Origin: Oopsacas minuta
Lineage: Eukaryota; Porifera; Hexactinellida; Lyssacinosida; Leucopsacidae
Length of the DNA: 64,000 nt
NCBI GenBank assembly: GCA_024704765.1
Contig: JAKMXF010000111.1
Span: 1,561,627-1,625,626, forward strand
Direction: 5' to 3'
The translations under genes were made by a program, and so were the position numbers. Each line of letters starts with the position of its first letter. Position 1 is the stretch's first letter. The notes below the pieces were generated by a model. The model was given only the letters and a program-made list of their open reading frames with translations. It searched no databases and had not been told where the DNA came from. Below are positions 33,301 through 48,300 of this stretch, in pieces.

Positions 33301-36300
33301 GCTTTTGGTTAATAGTCTGGGAACTTCGTGCCTCGAGTATTATAAACTTCTCAAAATTTGTAAAGTTGTGATGACGTAATAATCTACGATGAGCTAGAAT
33401 TTGGTCAAAGTGATGACGTCAGGAGATTTTTGGTTGGTGGGGCGGATTACGTCATACTATCGTCATAGGTGTGAATTTTCGTCTAAGACTCGAACTTGCC
33501 CGAGGCAGGCCAAAAATCAGCACTGGGGATCTTGCAGTTTCTTCAATCAATTTCGAACATACGAACTTATATATATATATATAGATTGATTAGTTGCGTT
33601 TTAATTAGTAAACGACCGAAATTTCGGTTTCGGTTGCGGCTTCACCGAAATTATACTAATATTGTAACAATTCTCAGACAGCAACCAAAGAAAACTTATC
33701 AAGAGTGATAAATAAATATTCAACGCATACAATCCAATAGTCTTTCAATTGGTAAACCATAGATTTTGGTAATTGAAAAATAGAATAATTACGATACAAC
33801 TGTGATAATTAAAATGATTGCATTTAGTGTCTAACAATTATTACCGAAATTCTGTTTCGGTAAAATACTAGTTTCGGTCGTTCACTAGTTTTAATAGTAT
33901 ATATATAGTCGACTCCGGTTAATCGGACCACTGGTTAATCGGGCAATTCGGTTAATCGGACCATTTTCTCCTGGACGGAATCTAACCAGAATTAATATTT
34001 AACGTTTTTCGGTTAATCGGACCATCATTTTTTTTGAAGTCAATATATTTATCAAAAATTTGATTAGGTTTGTATATAATTTAGATTATATTATTATTTT
34101 ATGGCCCAAAGAACTGATTTGACACTTGCACAAAAGATTAAATTACTTAGACAGAACTAAAATTGATGATTGTGCTGACAAAATTCACCTAAATGCTGAA
34201 AGATCACTTAAACAACAATCAATTACTTCTTTTTTCAATTAGCAATAGGATTACCATTGACTAGAAATATTTATCTAGCAATAAATTATTGATAATAAGA
34301 TTTTTCGGTTAATCGGACACTCCGGATAATCAGACCACTTTACTCTGGACAAAAGTGGTCCGATTAACCGGAGTCGACTGTATATATCATTAGTAGTGTT
34401 TTCACAACACTATGTATTTATTGGATGGTGAAAATGCTGTTGGCACTATTGGCTGTTAACTTCTATTTCTAAGCAATTAATAGTTTTAGCTTTGCACATT
34501 TTTGAGCTTTTAAACCAAATTCTGCAGTAACAGCGAGTATTCATCATCCCTAGTTACATATACCTAGAAAACAATGTTTTATTACAGGGGGTTGGCAGGT
34601 GTTGTCCATGTTGTAAAACTATAGTGGTAAAACCGGAAAACCGGAAAACTGTCCTGTCCTAAACGGCATAACAAATTTGTTTTATATAATTCAGTTTTAT
34701 ATATTTATGTTCATACTTCTCTAGCTCTTGGATGTGTCTTCCCAACAAGTGGAGTGATTCCTTCTATCAACCGTCTGATCTTCCTAGACATCCTAACTCA
34801 CAGAGAGCTAATCAAACATATCCACGCCTCTGCTATGGTGGAGGGAAGACTGGAGGATGTTCTCCGTCTTGTTATACTAAATTGGAAATCCAGAGAATAT
34901 AAACTAGTTAAGCATAAAGCTGCTCCTTTTCACGGAGCGGGAAATGGTTAGTCATCCTTATTATGAACAATTATGTGAAGTTGCCAGAGTAGGAAACCAA
35001 ACAAATTAAGCGAATTGATAGAGGAGATTTGGGAGTTTATATGGTTGTTTAGTAACTTTAAAGGACTTCAACTATGGAATTATCCAGGCCTGTGATGTGC
35101 GTCTACAGGCGGATGAATTTCTTGGTACATATATACTCGAAGGTATATATTTTGGCTTTGAGATTTGCACCTGGGTTTATGAACATTTCAAAAGTGAATT
35201 TTCCACTTTTGGTTGATTAATCATATTTCACACCCTTCTTTGTAATCTTCAAAATGATGTAAGAGTTTAGGTTTGACATCTTGTTAGGGGTAATTGCCTA
35301 ATTGGTTTGATACCATGAAATCTAAAGTATCAACTTTACCAGTTCAATAGCAGAACTATAATGTAATATACTTTATAGAACGAAAGGAGAGGGATAACCT
35401 AATGTATCTATCACAACAACAAGGCTTCATCAGTTATGTGCTCCAGGATCCTGAGGAGTTCCTATCTTCTATCAATGATGACTCCACTAGACTACATATG
35501 ATGGTGCTATCTAACTGTACTCAGAGCCTCAAGAAGAGAGCCCAGCTGTGGATAGATAAGCTCCAACAGCTGACTGAATTCATCACTATTTGGATGGACT
35601 GTCAGGCTAAGTGGATTTACATCAGCTCCGTATATGTGGAGTTTGCAGTACTCGGTACTCATACACAGGAAGTGGAAAGATTCAAACAACTCAATACTAA
35701 CTACCAATCTCTTGTGAATACTTTGTTCGAGAACAAGAAGATGCTGCATTTGATTGGAGTGAGAGTAGAAGCTAATCTCCAGCTTGTAGAGGATACAAAC
35801 TACCTTATAGGACGACTTATGACTCAGCAGAGAGAACTAAGCGAGATGATGAAGGTAATATAATAACTACTGCTAATCTTCACGTAATAATAAGCTAGAG
35901 GAATAATTCATTAATTAATATTTCTCATCACGTAGTATATGAAGAATATGGTTGAAGAAGCTAGAAAGATATTCTCTCGTGCATTCTACCTCTCTCAACA
36001 ACAGATCTTGTATCTGTACATCCACACGGGCAACCCTAAAGCGTTACTCCCCCAACTTAAGCTCTGCTTTCCTGGCGTCCATAACGTAGTCTGGGTTGCA
36101 GATAGCTCTGCTGACAAGCTCTCTAGTCTTGGAGACGTTAACCGTGAGTCAATATATTTATAATTCACTACATAGATGTATAGGCGTAGCTAGGCGAAGG
36201 CCTACCCAATGGTAATTATCATAGGGAGACCGGGCAACGACGACAGTTGGATTACCTAAATATGACTTCCTATACGATAACAATGCATTTTCAGTGTCTA

Positions 36301-39300
36301 GCATTAATGGAATATAGGATATCAAGAAGTACGCAATATAGTTTTCGGCCTGGGACAATTTTACTGTAAAACGAAGTTGAAAGTCCGTGATACAACCCAC
36401 AAATTCGCACTAATGTAGCGCACTAATTTGAGAAATCAACCAGGAGGAATAGAATGGAATAGACATCAATATATGGGTTACCTTGGAAATTCTGTGCCCT
36501 TTGAATCCTTAGGTTAGAAGTTAATATAAATTCTATTGATTGAACAAACTGGAAGGCTCACAGAGTTAATTATGTATTGACATATAGGAGTGTTCCGCAA
36601 CCCCCCATTTACTGACCACATGCTGCCGGCAGTCTAAAATTTGCGGTAAGCAAATATTTTCAAAGGCAAAAGTATTTTGCACTTTACAGAATACAGTAGA
36701 TATTCCTTGTGTAGGCTAGGTTTCAATTAATATATTTCTCACTAATCTGATTCTATTTAATTTCTAAGCAGTAATCGTAACAAAAGGAATACTAAAATTT
36801 TTACCACTTCGTTTTAACCTATTCCCACACCCACATGGAGATTTTAGCATCTTTCTGACATCATAAAATTACACATTTCCCGGAAGTATTCGGTTAAACT
36901 CGCATTAGAACTGAGTCGAATACAACGAAACTACCGTTATGATATTGTGATTCTCTACACCCTATAGCTTGAAAGTAATTGATTTTACTCGGCTTACAAA
37001 GAAATTCCGCACATAATGAAATGAAACAGGGGTTCCTAGGACTTAAAGTACGGGGGACTAAGACTAAGTTATAACCTGAGTTTACTGTATATTTTGTAAG
37101 TTGGATCTATACTTTTTGAATTCACATAATATATCGGGATTTTAAAGGCACCTAAATCAGTCATAAATTCATGAATTTTTCCGAATTATTGGGGCCGGCA
37201 CGGCTATGGGATGCCAAATTTGGCCTCAAGGTTCAAAAATGTTCCGGAACATTGGCATACAGGGGCCTCGGTGAGACAAATTTAAGTCTTGGACGATTGG
37301 ACGAGAATTGAATCATAATATATAATACCTAGTTCAATACGGGATTTCAATGCATATATGTAAGTATTGAGATGATTAAACTGATTAATGCAGGGTTGCA
37401 CAAACTCGACTTTTTACAAATTGAGCCTTTTTAGGGTAATATATTCACGGAATCAATTAAGATTACTTAAAAAATCCAACTGGCCATCCTTCATCAAGTT
37501 TAGTCTCCATTATGCAATGACGTCATCATGTATACAACTTGAGCATTTTTCAACATACAATATACAAATATGCAAAGTTTCAATAGCTTTATTGTCACTC
37601 ATATATTTTGATCTCCTAGAATAATGCCATATATCAGTGGTCCTCAACCGGGTTCTGTAGTACGGGTACTTTACAAGTTGTGTACATTCATTATATTAGT
37701 CCAAAGTCCAAAACTATTTCCGTTTAACCCAGTTTTGTATATAAGTGGCTGGTGGCACTAGTTCATAATTAGTAGGCAAAAAGGGTATAAGCAAAATTAC
37801 ATTAACCGAAGCGGTGTGCCCTGGCTCGGACAAGTTTTGGACGAAAATTCGGACCTATTATGAAATCATTACGTAATTGTCACCTTTTCGGATTTTCGAA
37901 AATTACACTATTAATCACTGCTCAGAAGTTTGAAATTTGAATCACAGGTACCCCTCAATGTGACCAATGTCCTGACGTCATGATTCTGACCAAAAGCTAA
38001 CTCATCATGAGATTATTACGTCATCATGACTGTACAAAAAATCAGAATTTCTCAATACCCGTCGCATGACGTACCTAGATTACTAACCAAAAGGGACATA
38101 GCATCTCCAGTGTCACAACAGAAGGCCATTGAATGTAATTTGGATGGACCATGAAAAATAAAATCTTAAAATTTCTCCTATATTATAAACCCGAGGCACG
38201 AAGTGTCAAGTTTATCCCGTCGCATAGCAACCAAAAGCATTAAGAAATTATCTGTTTACTACTTAATCTAACCTCAGGCACTAAGCTGTTCCGCAGCGAC
38301 CTAGCAAGCGAAGTTCGCTAGTTATAATTAATCATAGCCTTGCATTTAGCAGATTACAGTCTAACTATGAAAACGGTCATCCATAGATATTTTTGAACAA
38401 GTCAATACTGATTGAATATTCTCACATTACGGTTGTAGATTCTATACAATTCCATTAAATTCGATGAGCCATAGACACATGGGTTAAGATGTAGTGACCA
38501 TTACACAGGGTGAGAACTATATTTTTGTTGATGAATTTGAGAATAGCTGGTCACACTTATTCTAATAGTGGTTTTTGTTTATAAGAACACCTTTGTAGAA
38601 AAATATGTATTTATGACGATGTATTCTTATAAGCTATAACCGCTGTATCTCTTAATAAATTCAAGCCTGAAACCGCTCGAACCGAATATCAGTAATCATG
38701 AATAACAGCCTAGCCTAGCCGAATACTGATAATATTCGGTTAGGATTCTAATACACTTAGAATGCTATGACCAAAGAAAATTATATAATAATCTCCATGA
38801 TGACTAGTGCATTAATTATATTTAATTAATGGTTAATTAAGCATATTGTTAGCATAAATACAGTCTATATACTTATTAAACTAATACACTCATTCCCATC
38901 TGACACGAGAATAGGAGACTAGAGATCATACAACACTAGAATACAAGGAACAAGTGAAGATGAAATATCAAAAGTTATGATCATGCTAAGGTTTCTTCTT
39001 AGTATCTTTCTTAGACTTGGTTCCAATCATCGATCTCAGTTTTTCATCTTCAAACACCTTCCTATCCTCGTCGTATCTTCTCCTGCGCTCTGCTAGCTCT
39101 TGTCGCTCCTTCTCCTGTGCTTCCATCATAGCCTCTTTCCTACGCTGCAAATCTGCTTGGAACTCTCGATGTTTCATCAATTTCTCTCGCACTTTTTCCT
39201 GGAACACACTTTCCATCTGTTCTTCCATTTTTGACAATTTGTCTTCTTGATCAAGACGTTCCCGCTCAAGTAGTTCCATAGGATTACCTCCGTTAAAATC

Positions 39301-42300
39301 CTCCCCAGTGAATCTGGATGACAGCTGGTTATCGCTGATGTTGAGCATTTTACTGAGCTTCTGTATACGGTATCTCTCGTATAATATGTTATTAGTCACA
39401 TCCTTCAGGTCTTGCATATGTGTACGTACCAACATGTTCCTAAGAGTGTTGAAGTCACAGTGCTCATCATTTTCTATATCTACAACTCCCCAAGGATAGC
39501 TCCTGCCCCTCACCTTCTTACCATTCTGTTCTACAACTGTGTTGCTACCAATTACAGCAAAAGGAATGCTCTCCTTCAGCTTCTTGTTGGTGCGAGCATC
39601 TTCTTCATCCTCAAAGTCATAATCTGGAAAGTTGTAAATTTCAATTCCATGCTGGTTGATGTCCTGGAGAATTTTGTGTTTGAATGCTCGACATTCTTCT
39701 GGTGAGAAAGTGTCAGCTTTCGCTATAATAGGCACAATGTTAACTTTCTTATGTAATTGCTTCATGAAGTCAATATCCAGCTGCTTTAGTCCGTGTCCAT
39801 TTGGTGCGATGAAATATAAACAAGCGTGAACCCTAAGATCGGGATTATTCTGTCTGTTCACTCTGCTCTCTGACGTCAGGAATTCTTCATAGCGTGAGTC
39901 TATGTATTTGAGAATAGGATCCCAGCACTCAGTATTATCTACCAGCTCTCCGAATCCTGGAGTGTCTACTAGTGTGAGTTGTAGCCGAACTCCTCCCTCT
40001 ATTATATGCACAGCAGAACATTGAGTTGTAGTAGTCTTAGGCAGACGTTGGTTGGGGGAGTGGTATCCATTATCCACATAGAGATCTGTCAGAAATAGAG
40101 AATTGATTAGTGTGGACTTTCCTAACCCGCTGGCTCCTACCACCATCAGACTGAACTCAAAACCTTTCTTCACTGCTTTCCGATGCACTTGGTTGGGAAG
40201 GTTAGCGAACCCGACATACCCTGATAATATCTTCTCCATTCTAATTAGTAATCTATGTAGACTATATTATCAAATAATTAAATGATGACTAGAATAATAA
40301 ATTATTTTTGGATATCTTCACACAATATTTTCTATTTACGGGCCTTGCTTGGATCGATTCGCGGTTGACCTTTATTACCAATAAGTATTGCTGTGTGGCC
40401 TTTGTTGGCTTCGATCATACCTATAAAGGATAGCATAAAAGATAGGATTTATGAGATCTTTAATTGAATTTACAAATTCTATTTTTGAACTTAAATATTG
40501 AAATCACGCATTTGAAAATTTGCATCGCGAAATTCAGATAAGAACCTTTGTTACCCTTATAAACATTGTTAAACCGCTTGAATATCCGAGTTCATGAATA
40601 ACGAACTTACCAAATACTGATACAAATACTGATAATATTCCGTTATTTAAAACCGAATATAAATTATTGTCCAAATTTTCGGTTGCAACCTTGCTTATAA
40701 ATTACAAATGTAACTTTGTTGAGAACAAATTTCTACGAATTTTATGCAAACATAAATTCAGGAGAATATATGATTTGATTTGCTTAGTCTGAATAAGTTA
40801 TAATTCAAATATAAATATTAGATAATATTAACTTCACTTTATTAAGTATTCTACTAGTTTAGATAGTAATGTTATAAGGATATACGGTATATATATCCTG
40901 AACTAGTTTTCTAATTGCCTATTGTGTAATGGTGGTGGAAGACTGACCAACATTTCCATATTCAATGAAAGAGACATATTCATAGGAATTACCATACTCA
41001 GGTTTCTTTGGCTACCTCAGCTGATACGTTTGATATGCAACATTGCAGATACTTCTAAAGAATCTTTCCAACCTCACAGTGACAATATAATTCTAGGTAT
41101 TCGTATTCATAATACTTTGAACTACAAATCCAGCGGTTTTTACGAATCTCCCTCCATAAAATTCTAATGTAGCCAAGCTATTTGAGAACTAGATGTGAAT
41201 ATTTTATATGGTTTCTCCGAATATATAATATTACTCTAATCAACATTTCAGTAATGAATAATAGTTAATAGTATCAACTTGATTAAATAATATATTAGGA
41301 TAATTTGGTTGTAATAATTACAACTACCATATACTTATGTAGATGTCATAATCAATATTGTTAACATATCTTTTGGTTTTGAGTAGGCTTGTGAATTGTC
41401 AATTGGTCAAACTTGTGGTAAATTGTACCATAAAATAAATTTCTAATTCAGATATCCTCCATACATTTGATAATCGAACTGTTACAGGTATAAATTCGAT
41501 GAAAGGAATTCAATATCTATGGTTTCATACATAATTTTCCTGAGGGAAAAGAAAATCCGGATTACTGAGATCGAATGTAGAGCGATCCAGATTCAAACAA
41601 TATATTGATTATTTATATCTACACTATTGTACAGGGATTAAAATCTCTATATTGTTTCAGTAGATACATTATACGTACTGAGATAAGATTACTTATACCG
41701 TATTAGGACATCGATAAATGAAATTGTATTAACAAAGGAATTAATTGAATTTTATTAATCGCTATTTTATTTGGCAGGTCTCGGAATGAGGATAAGTTAT
41801 GTACATAGTCTGGATGGTAACAGCTTTGAACTTATCAGTCCTCTACTAACTGGACACCAACCTGGTCACTTCTGGCTGAAAGGCTTAGAGAAAGCTCTCC
41901 AAGTTTCCATATCTCTAACTATACATCGCATCCTGCAATCCATCAATCTAGACTACCTAATTAATCCTGATAATAATCAGTTAACTGTATTGGTATCTTC
42001 TCTAAGAGACAATCCTCTTCAGTGTGTGGCAATGGCTCTCTGTTTAACATGGACGTATGTGATAGATAAGAGTATAGACGAAGACAACCCGAACTTACTT
42101 TATATGTTAGGAGAAAGGCTATCACAGTGCACTAGTATTCTGATCAAGGATATCTCTTCTCCTTTAGAGGCGAATAAGCGGTCAGCTGCTTCTAGATTAA
42201 TTATCTATATTCAAAATCTGCAATACAGTTTGTCAAGTTTACAGAAAGAATCATCTATGTCGTGTGACAATTTCCTCTGGGCGTCTAATTTCAAGTGCAG

Positions 42301-45300
42301 ATACAGCTTGTCAGATTCTGAGAGTGACGAGTTAACACCCATACTAGCAATTTCCCATCTCAACTACAACTACCCATACTGCAGTGAGTATCAGGGTGCT
42401 GGTCAGGAGCTAGTGCTAACTCCTATCACCGAGAAGTGTGTTTTTAATTTAAGTCTAGCTATGTATACCAATAAGTTAGCTGGAGTTATTGGGCTTAATG
42501 GTAGTGCTATTAGCGAGACGGTAAAAGCACTCTGCTATATCACTGGTAGAGCCTGTTTCTCTCTTGATGCTAGCTCATTCCAAACACACGCACAGGTAAC
42601 TAATGCACTGCTAGGATTCATTGAGTCAGGAACTATTGGTTACATTGCTAACCTTGACAGACTTAAAGCGAATCTCTCTTGCACTCTGGTTACACTTTTA
42701 CAAGCTGTTAAGGGTCAAATTGAAAATAGCCTACCTTACAAGTGCTTCCTGTACTTCTACGATATATCACCTAAACATGACAGTAATATAGACTGGTACA
42801 ATGTGAATGAATTCGGGATCCTGGGGGAACTAAGTATAGGTAGGAAGGTCTTCTTGAAACACGGGTATGGGTGTTGTGTGAGTATGAGTAATCAGAACCT
42901 ACCAGAAGAGTTTTCTAACTATCTCCACACGCAAATACATTTCTTCTATTTCTCAAAGCCTAGTTACAAACAAATGCTAGAAGCTCATCTCCTTTCTCAC
43001 GACTTTTCTTCATACAAAGTGCTCAGTTGTAAAGTGATGTCATTCATAAACCATTTAAAGAAACTATTCAAAAAAGAGTTGGTAGCACAGCCAACAGACT
43101 TCAGGCGTGTTTTAAGAGAAGCTATTATCTACTTGGAATCCGCTGGGAAAATCTTGGGGCAGGAGAGCAGCATGGAAGAGAGAGAAATACTGTCGGTCTA
43201 CTATGCTATTTGGAGGGTTGTAAAACCGCAACTAGCTAAAAGTGAGCTTATAATGGCTAAGAGCGTTCTCAATTCTATATTTCCTGAGTGTTCCCGCTGT
43301 ATTGGAATTCTCTCCCAGTTAGACTTTGACGATAAAGAAACCGCTGATCTCGAGAAAATTCTAACTAGAATCCTTGTAGAGAGGCAATATAGAGCAAATG
43401 CCAAGGAAATGGAGAAAATATTCGATATTTACAACTCGTTACAACATGGTCAGAATGTTGTGATATTCGGACCTACTCTATGTGGGAAGACAACTTGCCT
43501 GCAACTGCTAGCTAATGCGTTGAATGAGAAAAATGACAAGCTTGTCGATTTGACTACAATATATCCACACGCGCTAGACACTGCTTCTATGTATGGCTGG
43601 TATGACAATGAGTCTCAAATTTGGAGGCAAGGATTGTTGCAGAAGCTCTTATCCAATAAGTTATCCTCTGACCCACAAGAGTTTCTTAAGAGCGAACAAT
43701 GGTTTGTATTTGATGGATGTATGCAAGGTGATTGGATCGCACAGCTACATTCAATGCTGTCTCTTCCTAAGCAATTCACAACTTGTGATGCTACAACTAT
43801 ACAACTCCCAGACACCTGTAAATTTATCTTCGAAACAGACACTCTATGTAATGTCGCGCCATCTCTCCTTTCTCACTGTTATCCAATTCCGATGGGTGAG
43901 GGTGTGTTGACCTGGAGAGATCAGCTTGATCAATGGTTAAAGTCGATCACTGTGTCGCAAGGGATAGCCAAGAGTGACGTAATCGATCTCAGGAGGTATA
44001 CAGATAATACCGTAGCCGCTATACTAGAATATTTACGAGATAATGTAGCAGAGAACATCCAACCCAACCAATCACTCGAGATGCTCTATGTTCGAAGATT
44101 CACCAACATAATGTCTGCTATGCTTAAGAAGTTCTACTTTTTGACATACAAATCCCTAACGAGTACTCTTGTATTATCTACAATTACTGAAGAAGAGACA
44201 AATTACAAAGTATTAGATCTTATTTTCGTATTTTCGCTTGCTTGGGGATTTGGGGGGTCTTTGGATGCAGACAGGAAAATCGCATTCAGTGAATTCTTAT
44301 CAAAACTTTTCCAGCAAACTGGCATAACAAGCGGATTATCGGATCGACAGGACCAAAATATTTTCAATTATTATATCGAACCGACTAAGAGAATGTTTGT
44401 GAGTTGGAGTGATAGGACAACAGATTATGCATCTTTTGGTAGCTATGTGCAGATTTCTGAAATTGATAAACTGTCGGTAATAGGAGAGCTTCTTCTTAAC
44501 AATGACATTCCAGTATTCTACTCAGGACCAGTTGGTTGTGGCAAGACTTCTATGATTGAAAATCTTCTTCAACACAGAGTTAAACTCAGTTCTCTCTCTT
44601 ACTCCCCACTATGGACACCTTCTAGGTTGCAACAAAGGATCAGAGCGACACATCTAGTACACCAGAAAAGCCATGTAGCTGTCCCTCATTTGGAGGAGAG
44701 GTGTACATTATTTATTGATGACTTTAACATTCCATCCACCCAAATAGGTTGTCCAGATGTACTCAGACAAGTCATAGAGTCAAGGCTGGTATATGACACA
44801 TCAGTTAATGTGATGAAACCTGTCTCCATTCAACTCATTGTATGTTCTAATTATGTCTATTCTCTTTCAAATTCCAGTAGAGTTCAGCATGATAGATTGT
44901 ATTCTCATTTTTTCAATTTGACAATGGATGACCCAGATAGTGCTACTCTGTTTAAGATATTCTCTCCTCCTGTTTTCAAATGGTTGTCAGGTCATTATCC
45001 TCCTTCACAGGAAGCTAACAGAGCTAACTACATTACCCAAATACTGGTGAAAACATCAGTAGTTGTGTATGAATGTATAAGAGATAAGCTCAAACCAACC
45101 CCTGCTACGCCCCAGTACTCATTCAGTCTATTTGAGCTGAACAGACTGTTTCAAAGTTTATTTGTGTTCACCCCAAAGCACAAAGATAAAGCTGGCTCCA
45201 AAGCTGATACAGACAAACAACGCAACAAACGCACATCAGTGATAAGTAGGAAGAGGAGACAGAGACATTTGAGTAGATATGATACTATTCAGAGTGGAAA

Positions 45301-48300
45301 TTATGCGATAGAGATGGAAGACAACTTTGAATATTTCGTCTCTCTTCAGAGGAACCTTGTAAGACTATGGTGTCATGAACATTGTAGAGTGTATGGTGAC
45401 ACGATTAGTGGCGAGAAGGACCAGGAATGGTTTCAAATGCTACTCAAGAACTGTGTGCAAAGAGCATTCTGTTCAATTAGCGAGATGAGATCGGCTAGTG
45501 AAGATAATAAAAGTCTGAAGAAGATTTCTAAACCAATGAGATTTGCCCTAAAGAAACAACCTCCAATTGAAGAGAACAGGATTATAGCTCGTCATACTGA
45601 AGAAATGTCAAAAGAGAACTTTTGGAGGGTTAAGATTCCTCTAAACAAAATATTTGCTGTTATAGAGGAGATGACAAGCTTAATGTATTTCCGCATGCCA
45701 CAAACCAGCATTCCTGAATCTCCCTCTTCTATTAACTCACGTAGTACTCCCTTATCAAAATATTTGTACAGTGAAGTGACAGATCTAGCCTTTAAGAATT
45801 TGCTACAACCTCATTTGGATTCACTTAACGAGAATCTGACTGCAGAAAACAAAATAATTATATATCCCTCCGCCCTGGAGCAAATAGTTCGTCTCTCAAG
45901 ACTTTTGCAGATGTTTGAAGGCCACGCACTGTTCTGTGCACAGAGAAGTACAGGCCGAAAGACAATAGCAAAGCTGGCTGCTGCACTAACTAAATCTCAC
46001 CTCTATGATATGCAAGCTAATACTGAGAGGAACAGCTTTAAAGACTGTTTGCCCATCCTTCAGGCCGCAATAAACTCTTCAGTGATTTCACGTGCTCATT
46101 CAGTAGTGGTAGTGACTGGAGACTGGCTACCAGAAGTATGGCATGCGATAGGGGAACTTTTGGCCCTCGAAAATGTTAATCAAGAGAGAATAATTAAGGA
46201 ATTGGAAGAGGGTTCACCATTCCAGCACTACAGGTATGTTTATACTTGATAGCATCATAATTATGTACAGGACGGCGCAGCCTATTAAAACTTGTGGGTG
46301 TCCGGACACCCAGGACACCCACTGTGGCGTCGGCCCTGATGTATATTAATTACGTTGGTGAGTAATTCTACATGTACGAATATTCTACTTGATAACAAAG
46401 CTTAGTGGCGCGAATTTTCAGCGTAAGTCGGGTGTCTATGGTAATGATCTCATAGTAAACAATGAATTGCTGTCTATAGACATCTGAACTGAGCATAAAG
46501 TTCAGATGAATTTCAGACTGCCCTATATTGAGTTTTATGAGTCTTTTGAGACACTTTGTCCATTAGTCACGCGAATTTCACATGTTCTTTTCAGCCCAAT
46601 AGGGGGCACTCGAAAAGTTTTGTGGTTCACCTCTATATCAGATAGTAATTATGTGAATATCACATTTTTTCAAAATATTCTCCATTACAACCTATGCACT
46701 TTTTCATCCGTGTAAACCACTATTCAAAACCTATTTCCACTCTTGTTTGGGGATCGCTTCCTTCACTGAGAAAAGTGCCCCTTCAACTCCTCATTAGTTG
46801 AAAATCTCCTTCCACGTAATTAATCGCAAGGAACTCCCAGGAGTCGCACGGGGCTAAGTCGGACTGTAGAGCGGGTGAGGTAGTGTTTTGAGCCCAGAAT
46901 TTTCCCAAAACTCACGAGTCCTGAGTGCCGTGTGAAATGATGCGTTATCATGATAGGTAATATGATATAAAAATGAAAAAGTGCTACTGTTTTGTTACGT
47001 CATTTGTGATTCGTTCACACGGGTAAGTTGTAATTAGTTCGACCAGGCCATGGTTTACTATCTATATATATATATACGGCTAGCTAGGCAAAGAATTGCC
47101 AAATACTATCCAGGCAATTGATCATATTCTTTTTGACCATGAAGGATTGCAAGCTATCATTACAAATTCTACTATAAATAGGTTTCCACATACGGCGGAG
47201 ACATCTAGAATACTTTTGAACCTGCTTTTCATGGTATTTACCCACAATGACGTAATCAAGTTCATACCCATATATGGTAATTTTTCTTTTGGTCAAATTT
47301 TTCCGAAATTCTCAAAACTTGAACTAATCTTTTTTATCAAATATTTATTGCAGAAATCAGCCTAATAGAAGTTACGTCACCAAAATTTGTAGATTGAACG
47401 TATGATACGTATTATACGTAATACGACTTCATTAAAAGACGTATTAAACAACTTAGGTTTATCGACTCGGTTGATATAGAATTAGGAGTTGTCACTTGTT
47501 CGACTGTTGAACTAATTCAACCACGATGAACTAGGCAAGTATCGGACTACATCTCCAGCAACCTCTGAGCTACTGTGCAAGAATAAGATACATAAAAAAC
47601 ACCACTAGAAACATTATTCATAAAATATCACTAAATATCAATTTCAACAATTAGATATCACTTCCAAAGACCCAATCCAACAACCAGGGGGTGCCAAGCA
47701 TCCGCACATCTCTAGCCAGTCCGGACACGAATCAAAAAATTCTGAGCTACAGTGCAAATAGTGATCTAAAATACACAAAATCGAGAAACTTACTCGTTTA
47801 GCAACTAATCCAATAAATATTCATCTCAACAACTAGATATCGCTCAAAGACCCTATCCAAGAGACAATTAAAACAAAGTCTAATGAGTGACAACTCCTCT
47901 AAAACAGAGAGTGAACAAATGACAACGTATAAGTCGAACAATACAGCGTCCCCCTAATGATAACCCTAGCATAACCGAGTCGAACTAAAACAACTTACGA
48001 AATTCGAACTAATGCAGCGTCCCCCTGCTTAACATCGTGGCATTCTAGATTGCTGACTCATTGGACTCAGCATACTCTATTACCTCAGTATAACCATTGA
48101 AAGCATATTTCTATAACAATTTTGGAATTTGTTTACTTTATGTACCTAAAACTAAACAAATATTCACAAAATGTTGTTTACAATATCATATTTGGGCTCA
48201 GCATACTCGATTACCTCAGTATAACCATTGAACGCATGTTTCTACCACAATTTTGGAACTTGTTTTCTTTATATTCATAAAAACAACAACAAATTTACAT

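Noticed and set aside
39017-39705. Several plus-strand frames opposite the septin gene
   Set aside because: Serine/cysteine-rich mirrors of the septin coding strand.
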